Shown in pieces: positions 51,255-60,211 of a stretch of 64,000 nt of DNA. Source of the DNA: JASHPR01 sp963749145 (lineage in GTDB: Bacteria; Actinomycetota; Actinomycetes; Streptosporangiales; Streptosporangiaceae); assembly GCA_963749145.1 (NCBI GenBank), contig CAVVLN010000004.1:1-64000 (forward strand), written 5' to 3'. The notes below the pieces were generated by a model. It was not told where the DNA came from. It ran no database searches and saw only the letters and a list, made by a program, of their open reading frames with translations. The position numbers were made by a program, and so were the translations under genes. How positions within the stretch are numbered: position 1 is the stretch's first letter; each line of letters starts with the position of its first letter.

Positions 51255-52154
51255 ATGAGCAAGGCAACCAGGATCAAACAGCAGAACGCCAGGGAGAAGA
51301 TCGCCGCGCAGCGGGTGGCGGCCCGGCGCGCTGAGGTCCGCAGGCGAACGCTGATCACGGCGGGCAGTGTGATCGTCGTCATCGCGATCGTGGTCGCCTT
51401 CATCGCGATCAAGGCGGCCGGCAACAACTCCTCGAGCAGCAGCAGTTCCGGCGGAACCGCCGGGACCGTGCTGCCGGCCAGCGTCCAGAAGAACATCACC
51501 GGCGTTCCCGCGAGCACGCTGGACAAAGTCGGCATCGGCTCGGTGCTCAGCTACAACCCGACGCCGATCGTGCCGGTCTCCAATACGCCGCTGACCAGCA
51601 ACGGCAAGCCGGAGATGCTGTATATCGGCGCCGAGTACTGTCCCTACTGCGCCGCCGAGCGGTGGGCGATGGCGGTCGCGCTGAGCCGGTTCGGCACGTT
51701 CACCACCCCGCTGCACGGCTTCCACTCCTCCAGCACCGACACCGACCCGAGCACCCCGACGCTCACCTTCTACCAGGCCAAATACTCCAGCCCGTACCTG
51801 GTGTTCACGCCGGTGGAGAATGAGAACATCAACCGCGGCCCGCTGCAGAACACCACATCCGCACAGCAGGCACTCTGGGCGAAGTACGACACCTCGAACG
51901 GGTACCAGGGCTACCCGTTCATCGACTTCGGCAACAAGTACGTGCTCAAGCTGCCGAGCTATGACCCGGCAACCTTGGCGGGCATGAGCTGGGCCCAGGT
52001 CGCCGCGGCCCTGCACAACCCGGACAGCCCGGTCGCGCAGGGCGCGGACGGGTCCGCGAACCTCTTCACCGCCGCGATCTGCAAGATGACCGGTGGCAAG
52101 CCGGGCAACGTCTGCACCTCAGCCGGGGTCGTCAGCGCGAGCGCTCACCTCTGA
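51255..52154 (+). CDS. DUF929 membrane-anchored thioredoxin-like protein
   Basis: A 299-residue protein. A basic N-terminus (KATRIKQQNAREKIAAQRVA, RRAEVRRR) is followed by one helix (LITAGSVIVVIAIVVAFIAI) and a poly-Ser linker. The extracytoplasmic domain has MLYIGAEYCPYCAAERWAMA, with C129-P-Y-C132, the redox-active position of thioredoxin folds. Downstream LVFTPVENENINRGPLQNTT and GYQGYPFIDFGNKYV are typical of DUF929. It overlaps the VKOR gene (TGATG), suggesting that VKOR reoxidises its CPYC pair for disulfide formation outside the cell. Confidence 0.85.
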   Translation: MSKATRIKQQNAREKIAAQRVAARRAEVRRRTLITAGSVIVVIAIVVAFIAIKAAGNNSSSSSSSGGTAGTVLPASVQKNITGVPASTLDKVGIGSVLSYNPTPIVPVSNTPLTSNGKPEMLYIGAEYCPYCAAERWAMAVALSRFGTFTTPLHGFHSSSTDTDPSTPTLTFYQAKYSSPYLVFTPVENENINRGPLQNTTSAQQALWAKYDTSNGYQGYPFIDFGNKYVLKLPSYDPATLAGMSWAQVAAALHNPDSPVAQGADGSANLFTAAICKMTGGKPGNVCTSAGVVSASAHL

Positions 52155-52927
52155 TGGCCAGCCCGAAGCGGAACCGGTCCGCGTCCGGCCAGGGCAAGGG
52201 CGGCGCGGCCACGCGACCCGGCTCGGGTGGTTCCGGCCGGCGGACCACGCCACCGGCCGCCCCCGTCCGCACCGGCAGCAACGGGCGGCCCGGCGGCGGT
52301 CAGGGCAAGGCCGGGCAGAATGGCGGGCGCGGACCGGCCAGCCAGAACGGCGGGCGCGGACCGAGCGGCCAGAACGGTGGGCGCGGGCGGCCGGGACAGC
52401 CGGGCCGGCCAGCCCGGGCCGCCACCCAGGTCGCCGAGCGGCCGGACGCCGGACCGGAGGAGCGGTTCAGCGCCCCGGCGTGGGTCCGGTGGAGCGCGCT
52501 GGCGCTGTCGCTGGCCGGCCTCGGCGTGTCGATCTACCTGACGATCGCGCACTACACCTCGAGCTCGATCCTGGCCTGCTCGAACAAGGGATACATCGAC
52601 TGCGCGAAGGTCACCACGAGTTCCCAGTCGGTGGTCTTCGGGATCTTCCCGGTCGCCGTGCTCGGCCTGGCCTTCTACGTGTTCATGGTCGCGGTCAACT
52701 CGCCGTGGGGCTGGCGGATGCGGCTCCCCGTCGTCTGGTGGGCCCGGCTCGGCAGCGTCGTGGTCGGCATGGGGTTCGTGCTGTACCTGCTCTACGCCGA
52801 GATCATCCAGATCGGCAACATCTGCCTCTGGTGCACCAGCGTGCACGTGATCACGTTCCTGCTGTTCGGGCTGCTGGTGTTCGCCGCCACGATGAACAGC
52901 GGATCGGCCGCACGGGACGTGCGCTAG
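52154..52927 (+). CDS. Vitamin K epoxide reductase (VKOR)-family protein
   Basis: A 257-residue membrane protein. The first 105 residues are disordered and basic, with three copies of a QNGGRGP-type repeat (residues 55-80). Four to five helices follow from ALALSLAGLGVSIYLTIAHY. Cys142 and Cys150 are the loop pair, and CLWC (224-227) is the quinone-linked active site. Bacterial VKOR passes electrons from thiol oxidases to menaquinone, replacing DsbB. Coupled translation with the DUF929 gene supports a two-protein oxidative folding system. Confidence 0.9.
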   Translation: MASPKRNRSASGQGKGGAATRPGSGGSGRRTTPPAAPVRTGSNGRPGGGQGKAGQNGGRGPASQNGGRGPSGQNGGRGRPGQPGRPARAATQVAERPDAGPEERFSAPAWVRWSALALSLAGLGVSIYLTIAHYTSSSILACSNKGYIDCAKVTTSSQSVVFGIFPVAVLGLAFYVFMVAVNSPWGWRMRLPVVWWARLGSVVVGMGFVLYLLYAEIIQIGNICLWCTSVHVITFLLFGLLVFAATMNSGSAARDVR

Positions 52928-53039
52928 CCGCCCGGCTGCAGCACCACCGCGGCGCCTGCACGCCCAGGGCCATCGGCGGCCGGGCGCCGGTATCCCACCC
53001 GTCCCGGCGGCCCGCATGGCTAGACCGGCACGGCCGGGG

Positions 53040-53600
53040 TCAGCGTTCCTTCAGGCTGCCGATGCCGAGCGACCCGGAGAAGGCTGACCGCTCGGCCTGG
53101 CGCACGTAGGTCTCGGGATCCCGGTCCACCGGCGTCACGCCCGCGAAGTGCCGCGCCTCGAAGGCGGCGAACAACACCGCGAGGTCGTGCCGGAGCTGGA
53201 GCCCGGCCTCGCGGCGGAAGTCGGTGAGGCCCTCGCGCTCCTCCTCGGCCATGTGGTCTCCGTTGGCGACGTTGACCGCGGCCACCGCCGCGTACCAGCC
53301 GTCGCTCCCCGGGTCGTGGCCAGCGACCGCGGCGATGGTGTCCCGGATGTCGTTGTGGTCGTGGATGGCGTCCAGCGTCTCCGCCTCGGAGGAACCCAGG
53401 CGCCCGGCGCGCTGGCCCACCCGGAGCAACTCGGGGTAGAAGATCTCCTCCTCGGCCGCGGCGTGCACCTCGAGGAAGGCGGCCAGCCGCGCCCACAGGT
53501 CGCCCAGCACGCGGGTGTCGGCCCGGTCGACCTGTTCGAGGATCGCGAACAGCCGACGCTGCTCGTGATGGTCGTCCAGGATCAGCTGGGTGATGTCCAC
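53040..53600 (-). CDS. Hemerythrin-domain protein
   Basis: About 186 residues. The hemerythrin four-helix bundle starts ITQLILDDHHEQRRLFAILE, continues EVHAAAEEEIFYPELLRVG and ETLDAIHDHNDIRDTIAAVA, and ends with NGDHMAEEEREGL, giving the H...H..E...H...H pattern for a di-iron site. It should bind O2 or NO-type ligands, or sense iron/redox state. GTG 53600 (VDITQLIL) has GGGAGGG upstream and fits relatives; ATG 53630 would add ten residues. Confidence 0.87.
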   Translation of the reverse strand: MDITQLILDDHHEQRRLFAILEQVDRADTRVLGDLWARLAAFLEVHAAAEEEIFYPELLRVGQRAGRLGSSEAETLDAIHDHNDIRDTIAAVAGHDPGSDGWYAAVAAVNVANGDHMAEEEREGLTDFRREAGLQLRHDLAVLFAAFEARHFAGVTPVDRDPETYVRQAERSAFSGSLGIGSLKER

Positions 53601-53858
53601 GATCCCTCCCGCCGTGGCCGATCCGGTCATCCGTCCTGACGGATCGTAGCCCGCGGCGCGGCGGCGCCCGCGAGCCACCGCCGGCCTGAGCGACCCTGGA
53701 GCTCCCCGCGCCCCGGCGATTGCGTCCCGGTCAAGGCCGCGCCGCGCAAGATCATCTTCGGGGTGCCTGGCGCGCCCGGCCGAAACAAGAACCCGCCGAA
53801 ACACGAAGCCGCCGGACCCTTCTGGCATGCTATGAATTGTCAGAGCGTGGTAGTATAG

Positions 53859-53874
53859 TCGAACACGTAATCGA
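53859..53874. promoter_or_regulatory. LexA (SOS)-like box before DUF222-HNH gene
   Basis: TCGAACACGTAATCGA matches the actinobacterial SOS box TCGAAC-N4-GTTCGA at 10 of 12 defined positions, with two mismatches in the right half. TAGTAT/TATAGT just upstream could be the -10, so a repressor here would block transcription. A further TCGAAC follows the box. Several mycobacterial 13E12 genes are LexA-controlled, which supports the reading. Confidence 0.5.
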
Positions 53875-53907
53875 ACTCGTCATCCGAGGACGGGAGGACC
53901 TCCGCCC

Positions 53908-55398
53908 GTGTGCGCACCCGGCCCGCCGCCCCAACCGCCCGCGACCGCCGCCCAGGCGATCGCGATGGCCCGCGCCGGGCTGGGCTGGCTGGCTGCGGCG
54001 GACGCGACGGCCCTGACCAGCGTCGAGCAGGCCGAGTGCCTGCGCGGGCTCGGGCAGGCCGAGGCGATGCACACCGCCGCCCGGTCGCGGGTGCTGGCCG
54101 CGTTCAGCGCCCAGGAAGGGTATGCCGACGACGGGCACGGGACCACCAGGACCTGGCTGAAGTGGCAGACCCGGATCACCAGCGCCGCCGCGGGCGCGGC
54201 GGTGGGGTGGGCGCGGCGGCTGGGGGCGCATCCGGCGGTGGCCGGGGCGCTGGCCGCCGGGACGCTGTCCCCGTCGTGGGCGCGGCAGATCTGCGACTGG
54301 ACCGATCTGCTGCCCGCGGAGCACCGCGGGGACGCGGACCAGATCCTGCTCGGCGCGGCCGCGGCCGGCGCCGCGCTGGCCGACCTGGGCGCGCTGGCGG
54401 AGGAGATGCGGCGCCGGCTGGCCAAGCCCGACCACGATGACGGTGACGGGTTCGCGGACCGGTGGGTGCGGCTGGAGACCACCTTCGGCGGCGCCGGGAG
54501 CCTGGCCGGGGACCTGGCCCCCGGCTGCGCGGCGGCGCTGGGCGCGGTGCTGGAGGCGCTGGGCAAGCGGGCCGGGCCGGAGGATCTGCGCAGCAAGGGC
54601 CAGCGTCAGCACGACGCCCTCGAAGAAGCGTGCCGGCGGCTGATCGCCGCCGGGGGGCTGCCCGAGCGGGCCGGGCAGCCCACCCAGATCCTGCTGCACA
54701 TGACCCTGGACCAGCTCCGCGGCCAGCCCGGCGCCGCCGCCGCCGAGACGGCCTGGCCCGGCGCTGCGGCGCCGCCGGGCGCGGACTGCGACGCCGCGAT
54801 CGTCCCGGTCGTCACCGGCCGGGTGGACCCCGGCGTGCTGGACCGCCTCGCCGCCGCCCTGCTCCGCGACCCCGGCCCCGGCGGGCCGGGCCAATCTGAC
54901 CGCACCGGCGCCCGCCGCCGCGACGATGACGCCGAGGCGGCGCGGCGGGCCCGGGCCGAGCGGGCCGCCCGGAAACTGATCATCACCGCCGCCGCCGACC
55001 TGCTCTCGGGCCCCCGCGGCCTCGCCGCCTACCTGCGCACCCGGCTCACCCCCGACACCGTCGCCTCGGTCAGCCTGCCGCTGGACATCGGGGCGGTGAC
55101 CGAGACCATCCCGGTCCACCTGCGCCGCGCGGTCGCCGTCCGCGACCGGCACTGCCGCTTCCCGGGCTGCGATCAGCCGGTGGCGGCCTGCCAGCCGCAC
55201 CACCTCATCCCCCGCGCCCAGGGCGGGCCGACCTGCCTGACTAACCTCTTGCTCTTGTGTTCCTTCCACCATTTGATCGCCGTGCACCGGTGGGGCTGGG
55301 GCATCGTTTTGCACCCCGACGGCACCGTCACCGCCACCAGCCCCACCGGCGACCGCACCCTGCACAGCCACGGCCCGCCCACCCCCGCCGCCGCCTGA
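53908..55398 (+). CDS. 13E12-type DUF222 / HNH endonuclease protein
   Basis: A 496-residue protein. The DUF222 (13E12) region covers about residues 25-340: SVEQAECLRGLGQAEAMHTA, TRTWLKWQTRITSAAAGAAV, LGAHPAVAGALAAGTLSPSW. A C-terminal HNH domain follows: RDRHCRFPGCDQPVAACQPH, then HHLIPRAQGGPTCLTNLLLL and CSFHH, with zinc cysteines and the catalytic His. Such genes are multicopy in actinobacteria; their cellular role is unresolved. GTG start. The upstream LexA-like box suggests DNA-damage control. Confidence 0.9.
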   Translation: MCAPGPPPQPPATAAQAIAMARAGLGWLAAADATALTSVEQAECLRGLGQAEAMHTAARSRVLAAFSAQEGYADDGHGTTRTWLKWQTRITSAAAGAAVGWARRLGAHPAVAGALAAGTLSPSWARQICDWTDLLPAEHRGDADQILLGAAAAGAALADLGALAEEMRRRLAKPDHDDGDGFADRWVRLETTFGGAGSLAGDLAPGCAAALGAVLEALGKRAGPEDLRSKGQRQHDALEEACRRLIAAGGLPERAGQPTQILLHMTLDQLRGQPGAAAAETAWPGAAAPPGADCDAAIVPVVTGRVDPGVLDRLAAALLRDPGPGGPGQSDRTGARRRDDDAEAARRARAERAARKLIITAAADLLSGPRGLAAYLRTRLTPDTVASVSLPLDIGAVTETIPVHLRRAVAVRDRHCRFPGCDQPVAACQPHHLIPRAQGGPTCLTNLLLLCSFHHLIAVHRWGWGIVLHPDGTVTATSPTGDRTLHSHGPPTPAAA

Positions 55399-55404
55399 CC
55401 GGCG

Positions 55405-55602
55405 GACAGCGCCCCCCGGTTCGCGGCGCTGCTGGCGATGAGCCCGAGGCAGCTCTGGGATACTGAGGTCCGCCGTCAGGCCCGGGAATTCGGCCTCCCG
55501 TGCTGCCGGTCGATGGCACTCGCAGCCCCGGTGACCTGGTCGGCGAGCTAGCACAACAGTTCCGGCTCAGCCAACCCGGGCATCAGCACGCTGCCGGCTG
55601 AC
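55405..55602 (+). pseudogene. Kinase-like protein C-terminal remnant
   Basis: RFAALLAMSPRQLWDTEVRR, then QAREFGL in one frame and PVLPVDGTRSPGDLVGELAQ, QFRL in the next, read as the end of a P-loop kinase-type protein once one base is adjusted near 55500. Nothing upstream continues it, because the HNH gene ends just before. It is a remnant or the far end of a lost gene. Confidence 0.4.
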
Positions 55603-55652
55603 CAGAGTCGCTGCCATGGGCGTCGCGCGGAATCGGAGCCTCGCCAAGTTTG

Positions 55653-55671
55653 TTAGAGTAGCGAACTGTAA
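55653..55671. promoter_or_regulatory. Likely MarR operator
   Basis: TTAGAGT-AGCGA-ACTGTAA is an inverted repeat with one mismatch in seven-base arms, in the AT-rich leader 49 bases before the chosen MarR start. MarR dimers bind such sites, so autoregulation of the exporter operon is likely. Confidence 0.5.
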
Positions 55672-55719
55672 GAGCGACGTACCTTGCCAGGTGAGCTGGC
55701 GCGAAAGGGACAGACGGTT

Positions 55720-56298
55720 TTGACGGAGAGCCGGACGGGGCTAACCGAGAGGCAGGCGGGACCGACGGAGAGCGGGACGGGACCGACGCAGAACCCGGCG
55801 GATCACGACGAGCAGCGTGCCTCGCAGGTCGTGATGATCCTGCTGCGGTTGTTCCGGGCCCTGGAGCGGGTCGATACCGACCTGACGCCGCAGCAGTACC
55901 GCATCCTGAAGCTGGCCGGGGCCGGCGGCGAGCGGTCCGCGAAGCTGGCCGAGCGGCTGGCGGTCGCCAAGCCAACGCTGACCGCGACCGCGGACGGCCT
56001 GGTTGCCGCCGGATACGCGCGGCGTGATCCCGAGCCCGGCGACCGGCGGGTGGTCCGGCTCTGCCTGACCCAGTCCGGCCGCGAGGCGGTCGACCGCGCC
56101 GACGCCGCCTACACCCGGTGGCTGGACCAGTTGCTCGCCGAGACCGGCGAGCCGGATCAGGCACTGGACGCACTCGAGGTGCTCAACCGGGCCATGGACG
56201 AGGTCAGGCGGGCCCGGGCCGCCACACACGCCGCGGGGCCGCCCGGCCAGGAGGACCAGCCGGCCGCGCGACGCACCATCGGCGCAGGGCCGGCATGA
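55720..56298 (+). CDS. MarR-family transcriptional regulator
   Basis: About 192 residues. The winged helix is near residues 45-110: QQYRILKLAGAGGERSAKLA, then ERLAVAKPTLTATADGLVAAG, with a wing YARRDPEPGDRRVVRLCLTQ. The N-terminal 25 residues are low-complexity. TTG 55720 has AAAGGGA nine bases upstream; TTG 55684 is a longer alternative. The stop overlaps the exporter start (ATGA), so the repressor and exporter are coupled. Confidence 0.85.
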   Translation: MTESRTGLTERQAGPTESGTGPTQNPADHDEQRASQVVMILLRLFRALERVDTDLTPQQYRILKLAGAGGERSAKLAERLAVAKPTLTATADGLVAAGYARRDPEPGDRRVVRLCLTQSGREAVDRADAAYTRWLDQLLAETGEPDQALDALEVLNRAMDEVRRARAATHAAGPPGQEDQPAARRTIGAGPA

Positions 56299-58007
56299 GG
56301 GCGCCCGCGAGCGGCAGGGCCGCGCGCGGGAGGCCGACCAGGAGCGGGAGGCCGGCCGGGAGCGGCACCGGCGAGGCCTGGCTGCGGCGGCTGGCCGGCT
56401 ACTGCTGGCGGTATCCGCGCGCGGTGCTGCTCGCGCTCGGCGGCTCGCTGCTGGCCACCGTGGTCACCGCCGCGATCCCGCTCATCCAGCGCGACATCGT
56501 CGACAACGCGATCTTCTCCCACCGCCAGCCGATCTGGATCGGGGCGAGCCTGCTCATCATCGCCGCGGTGATCAACTTCGGCGCCGTGTACGTGCGGCGC
56601 TACCAGGGCGGCCGGGTGTCGCTCGACGTGCAGCACGACATGCGTACCGAGCTGTTCGGCTCGCTGAGCCGGCTCGACGGCGCGCGCCAGGACCAGCTGC
56701 ACACCGGGCAGATCGTCAGCCGCTCGATCTCCGACCTGAACATGATCCAGGGCCTGCTCGGCATGGTGCCGATGCTGCTCGGCAGCGCGGTGCTGTTCGT
56801 GCTGTCCGTGATCATCATGGCCTTCCTGTCCCCGCTGCTGACCGTGGTCGCGCTCGCCGTCGGCCCGGCGCTGTGGCTGATCTCGGTCGCCTCCCGGCGC
56901 AAGCTGTTCCCGGCCAGCTGGGACGCGCAGCAGCAGGCCGGGAACGTGGCCGGGGTGGTGGAAGGCGCGGTCACCGGCGTCCGCGTGGTCAAGGGCTTCG
57001 GGCAGGAGGAGCAGGAGATCGGGCGGGTCGAGGAGGCCAGCGGCTTCCTCTACGCATCCCGGGTGCGCGCGGTCCGGCTGATGGCCCGCTTCAACCCCGC
57101 GCTGCAGGCGGTGCCGGCGTTCGGCCAGGTCGGGGTGCTCGCGCTCGGCGGCTGGCTCGCGATCAAGGGCGAGATCTCGATCGGCACGTTCTTCGCGTTC
57201 TCCGCCTACCTGGCCCAGATGGTCGGCCCGGTCCGGGCCCTGGCCAGCCTGATCACGATCGGCCAGGAGGCCCGGGCCAGCGTGATCCGGGTATACGAGG
57301 TGATCGACTCCCGGCCGGTGCTGACCGAGAAGCCGGACGCGGTGGCGCTGCCGGACCAGACCCCGGACATCGAGCTCGACGACGTCACGTTCGGGTACCT
57401 GGCGTCCGAGCCCGTGCTGCGCGGGCTGTCGCTGCGGGTCAGCCCGGGCGAGACGCTGGCGGTGGTCGGTACCTCGGGGTCGGGCAAGTCCACGATCTCG
57501 CTGCTGCTCCCCCGGTTCTACGACGTGCAGGGCGGGGCGGTGCGGATCGGCGGGCACGATGTCCGCGATCTCACCCTCGACTCGCTGCGGGCCTCGATCG
57601 GGCTGGTGATGGAGGAGAGCTTCCTGTTCTCCGACAGCGTGAGCGCCAACATCGCCTACGGCCGGCCCAACGCAACCCCGGAGCAGGTCCGCGCGGCGGC
57701 GCGGGCCGCCGAGGCCGACGACTTCATCACCGGGCTGCCGGACGGTTACGACACCGTCATCGGCGAGCAGGGGCTGACGCTGTCCGGCGGGCAGCGGCAG
57801 CGCGTGGCACTGGCCCGGGCGCTGATCACCGATCCGCACATCCTGGTGCTGGACGACGCGACGTCGGCCATTGACGCCCGGGTCGAGGCGCAGATCCACG
57901 CCACGCTCCGTCGCGTCATGGCCGGGCGGACCACGCTGCTGATCGCGCACCGGCGATCCACGCTGCAACTCGCCGACCGGATCGCGGTGCTGGACGAGGG
58001 CCGCTGA
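56295..58007 (+). CDS. Double-length ABC exporter, N-terminal half (frameshifted)
   Basis: The first TMD-NBD unit of an exporter. Six helices start at YPRAVLLALGGSLLATVVTA. NBD1 has GTSGSGKST, LSGGQRQRVALARAL and Walker B ILVLDDATSAID, where Asp replaces the catalytic Glu. The frame ends at DEGR* because one G is missing near 58003. Restored, it continues LIDAGTHEELTARCP straight into the second half (from 58049), making one protein of about 1305 residues. Such fused exporters, often beside MarR, are known in actinobacteria and linked to drug export. Confidence 0.85.
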   Translation: MRAPASGRAARGRPTRSGRPAGSGTGEAWLRRLAGYCWRYPRAVLLALGGSLLATVVTAAIPLIQRDIVDNAIFSHRQPIWIGASLLIIAAVINFGAVYVRRYQGGRVSLDVQHDMRTELFGSLSRLDGARQDQLHTGQIVSRSISDLNMIQGLLGMVPMLLGSAVLFVLSVIIMAFLSPLLTVVALAVGPALWLISVASRRKLFPASWDAQQQAGNVAGVVEGAVTGVRVVKGFGQEEQEIGRVEEASGFLYASRVRAVRLMARFNPALQAVPAFGQVGVLALGGWLAIKGEISIGTFFAFSAYLAQMVGPVRALASLITIGQEARASVIRVYEVIDSRPVLTEKPDAVALPDQTPDIELDDVTFGYLASEPVLRGLSLRVSPGETLAVVGTSGSGKSTISLLLPRFYDVQGGAVRIGGHDVRDLTLDSLRASIGLVMEESFLFSDSVSANIAYGRPNATPEQVRAAARAAEADDFITGLPDGYDTVIGEQGLTLSGGQRQRVALARALITDPHILVLDDATSAIDARVEAQIHATLRRVMAGRTTLLIAHRRSTLQLADRIAVLDEGR

Positions 58008-58048
58008 TCGACGCCGGGACGCACGAGGAGCTCACCGCGCGGTGCCCG

Positions 58049-60211
58049 ATGTACCGGCTGCTGCTGGCCGGGCCGGGCGACGACGCCGAGGGCGTGGACG
58101 CCGGCGAGCTCGAGTGCTACTCCGACGACGCCGCCCGCCGCGCGGCCGCCCTGGCCGTCCCGGCGGACGGCGGCCGGGCCCGGCCCGGCGGCGTGACGCC
58201 GTCGCTGTGGCCCGCGCCGGACGGCGACGACGGGGCCGAGTCCGCCGCCACGGCCGGGCCGGCCGACAGCCGGGACGGGAGCGTGACGGCTGGGTCCGGG
58301 ATGCGCGCCGGGTACCGGGCGCGGGCCCGCGGCTCGCTGCGCGGCGGGGGTGGCGGTGCGGTGACCGGGATGCTGGCCGACATCCCGCCCACCCCAGAAC
58401 TGCTGGCCAAGGTGGCGGCGCTGCCGCCCGCGAACGACGAGCCGGAGGTCAGCCGCTCCTGGGCGCGCGCGCCGGATCCGCACTTCACCCTGCGCCGGCT
58501 GCTGAAGCCGTTCGCGATCGCGCTGACCGCCGGCCTGATCCTGGACGGGCTGGACGCGCTGGCCAGCATCGCCATGCCGCTGCTGGTCCGCAACGGGATC
58601 GACAACGGCGTGCTGGCCAAGACCTTCCACGCGATCGTCGTGATCGCGCTGGTAGCGCTGGCGATCGTGGTCGCCGACTGGGTGGTCAACGTGTTCCAGA
58701 CCGTGGTGGTCGGCCGGAACGGGGAGCGGCTGCTGTACTCACTGCGGGTCAAGATCTTCTCGCAGCTGCAGCGGCTGGGGCTGGACTACTACGAGCGCGA
58801 GCTCACCGGCCGGATCATGACCAGGATGACCACCGACGTGGACGCGCTGTCCTCGTTCCTGCAGACCGGGCTGATCACGATGGTCAACTCGGGGCTGTCG
58901 TTCTTCGGGGTGCTGATCGCGCTGCTGATCATCAACCTGAAGCTCGGCTTCACGCTGCTGGCGATCGTCCCGCTGCTGATCGCGGCCACCGTCTTGTTCC
59001 GGGCCAAGGCGTCGCGGGCGTACCGCGAGGCCCGGGAGCGGGTCAGCGTGGTCAACGCCGACCTGCAGGAGAACGTGGCCGGGCTGCGGGTGGCCCAGGC
59101 CTTCCGGCGCGAGCAGGTGAACCGCGACCGGTTCGCCGGGCTGAGCGGCGCGTACATGACCTCCCGGCTGCGGGCGCAGCGCTATATCGCGCTGTACTTC
59201 CCGTTCGTGCAGGCGCTGTCGACCATCGCCGGCGCGGTGGTGCTGTTCGTGGCCGCGGGCGAGGTGCACAGCCGGGCGCTCACCGCGGGATCGCTGATCG
59301 CGTACCTGCTGTTCATCGACCTGCTGTTCTCGCCGGTGCAGCAGCTGTCCCAGGTTTTCGACGGCTACCAGCAGGCCAATGTCGGGCTGCAGCGGATCAA
59401 GAGCCTGCTGCGGACCCGCACGTCCACGCCCGCCGCCCCGGACCCGGTGCCGGCCGGGCGGCTGCGGGGCCAGATCGAGCTGCGCGACGTCCGGTTCCGG
59501 TACCCCGGCCAGATGCAGGATGCCGTGGCCGGGGTCAGCCTCTCGGTGGCGCCCGGGGAGACGGTCGCGCTGGTCGGCCAGACCGGGGCGGGCAAGTCGA
59601 CGCTGGTCAAGCTCATCGCGCGGTTCTACGACATCAGCTCGGGCCGCCTGCTCGTCGACGGGGTGGACGTGCGCGACTACGACCTGGCCTCCTACCGGCA
59701 CCGGCTCGGGGTCGTGCCGCAGGAGCCCTACCTGTCCCCCGGCACGGTGCGGGATGCGATCGCCTACGGCAAGCCCGACGCCACGGACGCGGAGATCGAG
59801 GCGGCGGCCCGCGGCGTCGGCGCGATCGAGATGATTGCCCGGCTGCCGGGTGGCTTCATGCACGAGGTGTCCGAGCGCGGGCGCAACCTCTCGGCCGGGC
59901 AACGGCAGCTGATCGCGCTGGCCCGTGCCTACCTGGTGGACCCGGCCATCCTGCTGCTCGACGAGGCGACCGCCGCCCTGGACCTGGCCGCCGAGGCGGC
60001 CGTCAACCGGGCCACCGAGCAGCTCGCGGCCCGGCGGACCACGCTGGTGGTCGCGCACCGGCTCACCACCGCGTCGCGGGCCGACCGGATCATCGTGATG
60101 GACTGGGGCCGGGTCGCCGAGACCGGCACCCACGACGAACTGCTGCAGGCCGGCGGCCTCTACGCCGCGATGTGGGCGGCGTTCACCGGCGACGCCGAGC
60201 TCGTCGCCTGA
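58049..60211 (+). CDS. Double-length ABC exporter, C-terminal half
   Basis: It continues the preceding unit after the frameshift; the Met at 58049 is probably internal. A 120-residue linker rich in Gly/Asp/Arg is followed by six helices (PFAIALTAGLILDGLDALAS, YYERELTGRIMTRMTTDVDA) and NBD2 with GQTGAGKST, LSAGQRQLIALARAY and ILLLDEATAALD. The catalytic Glu is intact here, but the signature is LSAGQ. With NBD1's Asp, this gives one degenerate and one active ATP site, as in heterodimeric exporters. It overlaps the convergent MFS gene by 52 bases. Confidence 0.85.
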   Translation: MYRLLLAGPGDDAEGVDAGELECYSDDAARRAAALAVPADGGRARPGGVTPSLWPAPDGDDGAESAATAGPADSRDGSVTAGSGMRAGYRARARGSLRGGGGGAVTGMLADIPPTPELLAKVAALPPANDEPEVSRSWARAPDPHFTLRRLLKPFAIALTAGLILDGLDALASIAMPLLVRNGIDNGVLAKTFHAIVVIALVALAIVVADWVVNVFQTVVVGRNGERLLYSLRVKIFSQLQRLGLDYYERELTGRIMTRMTTDVDALSSFLQTGLITMVNSGLSFFGVLIALLIINLKLGFTLLAIVPLLIAATVLFRAKASRAYREARERVSVVNADLQENVAGLRVAQAFRREQVNRDRFAGLSGAYMTSRLRAQRYIALYFPFVQALSTIAGAVVLFVAAGEVHSRALTAGSLIAYLLFIDLLFSPVQQLSQVFDGYQQANVGLQRIKSLLRTRTSTPAAPDPVPAGRLRGQIELRDVRFRYPGQMQDAVAGVSLSVAPGETVALVGQTGAGKSTLVKLIARFYDISSGRLLVDGVDVRDYDLASYRHRLGVVPQEPYLSPGTVRDAIAYGKPDATDAEIEAAARGVGAIEMIARLPGGFMHEVSERGRNLSAGQRQLIALARAYLVDPAILLLDEATAALDLAAEAAVNRATEQLAARRTTLVVAHRLTTASRADRIIVMDWGRVAETGTHDELLQAGGLYAAMWAAFTGDAELVA

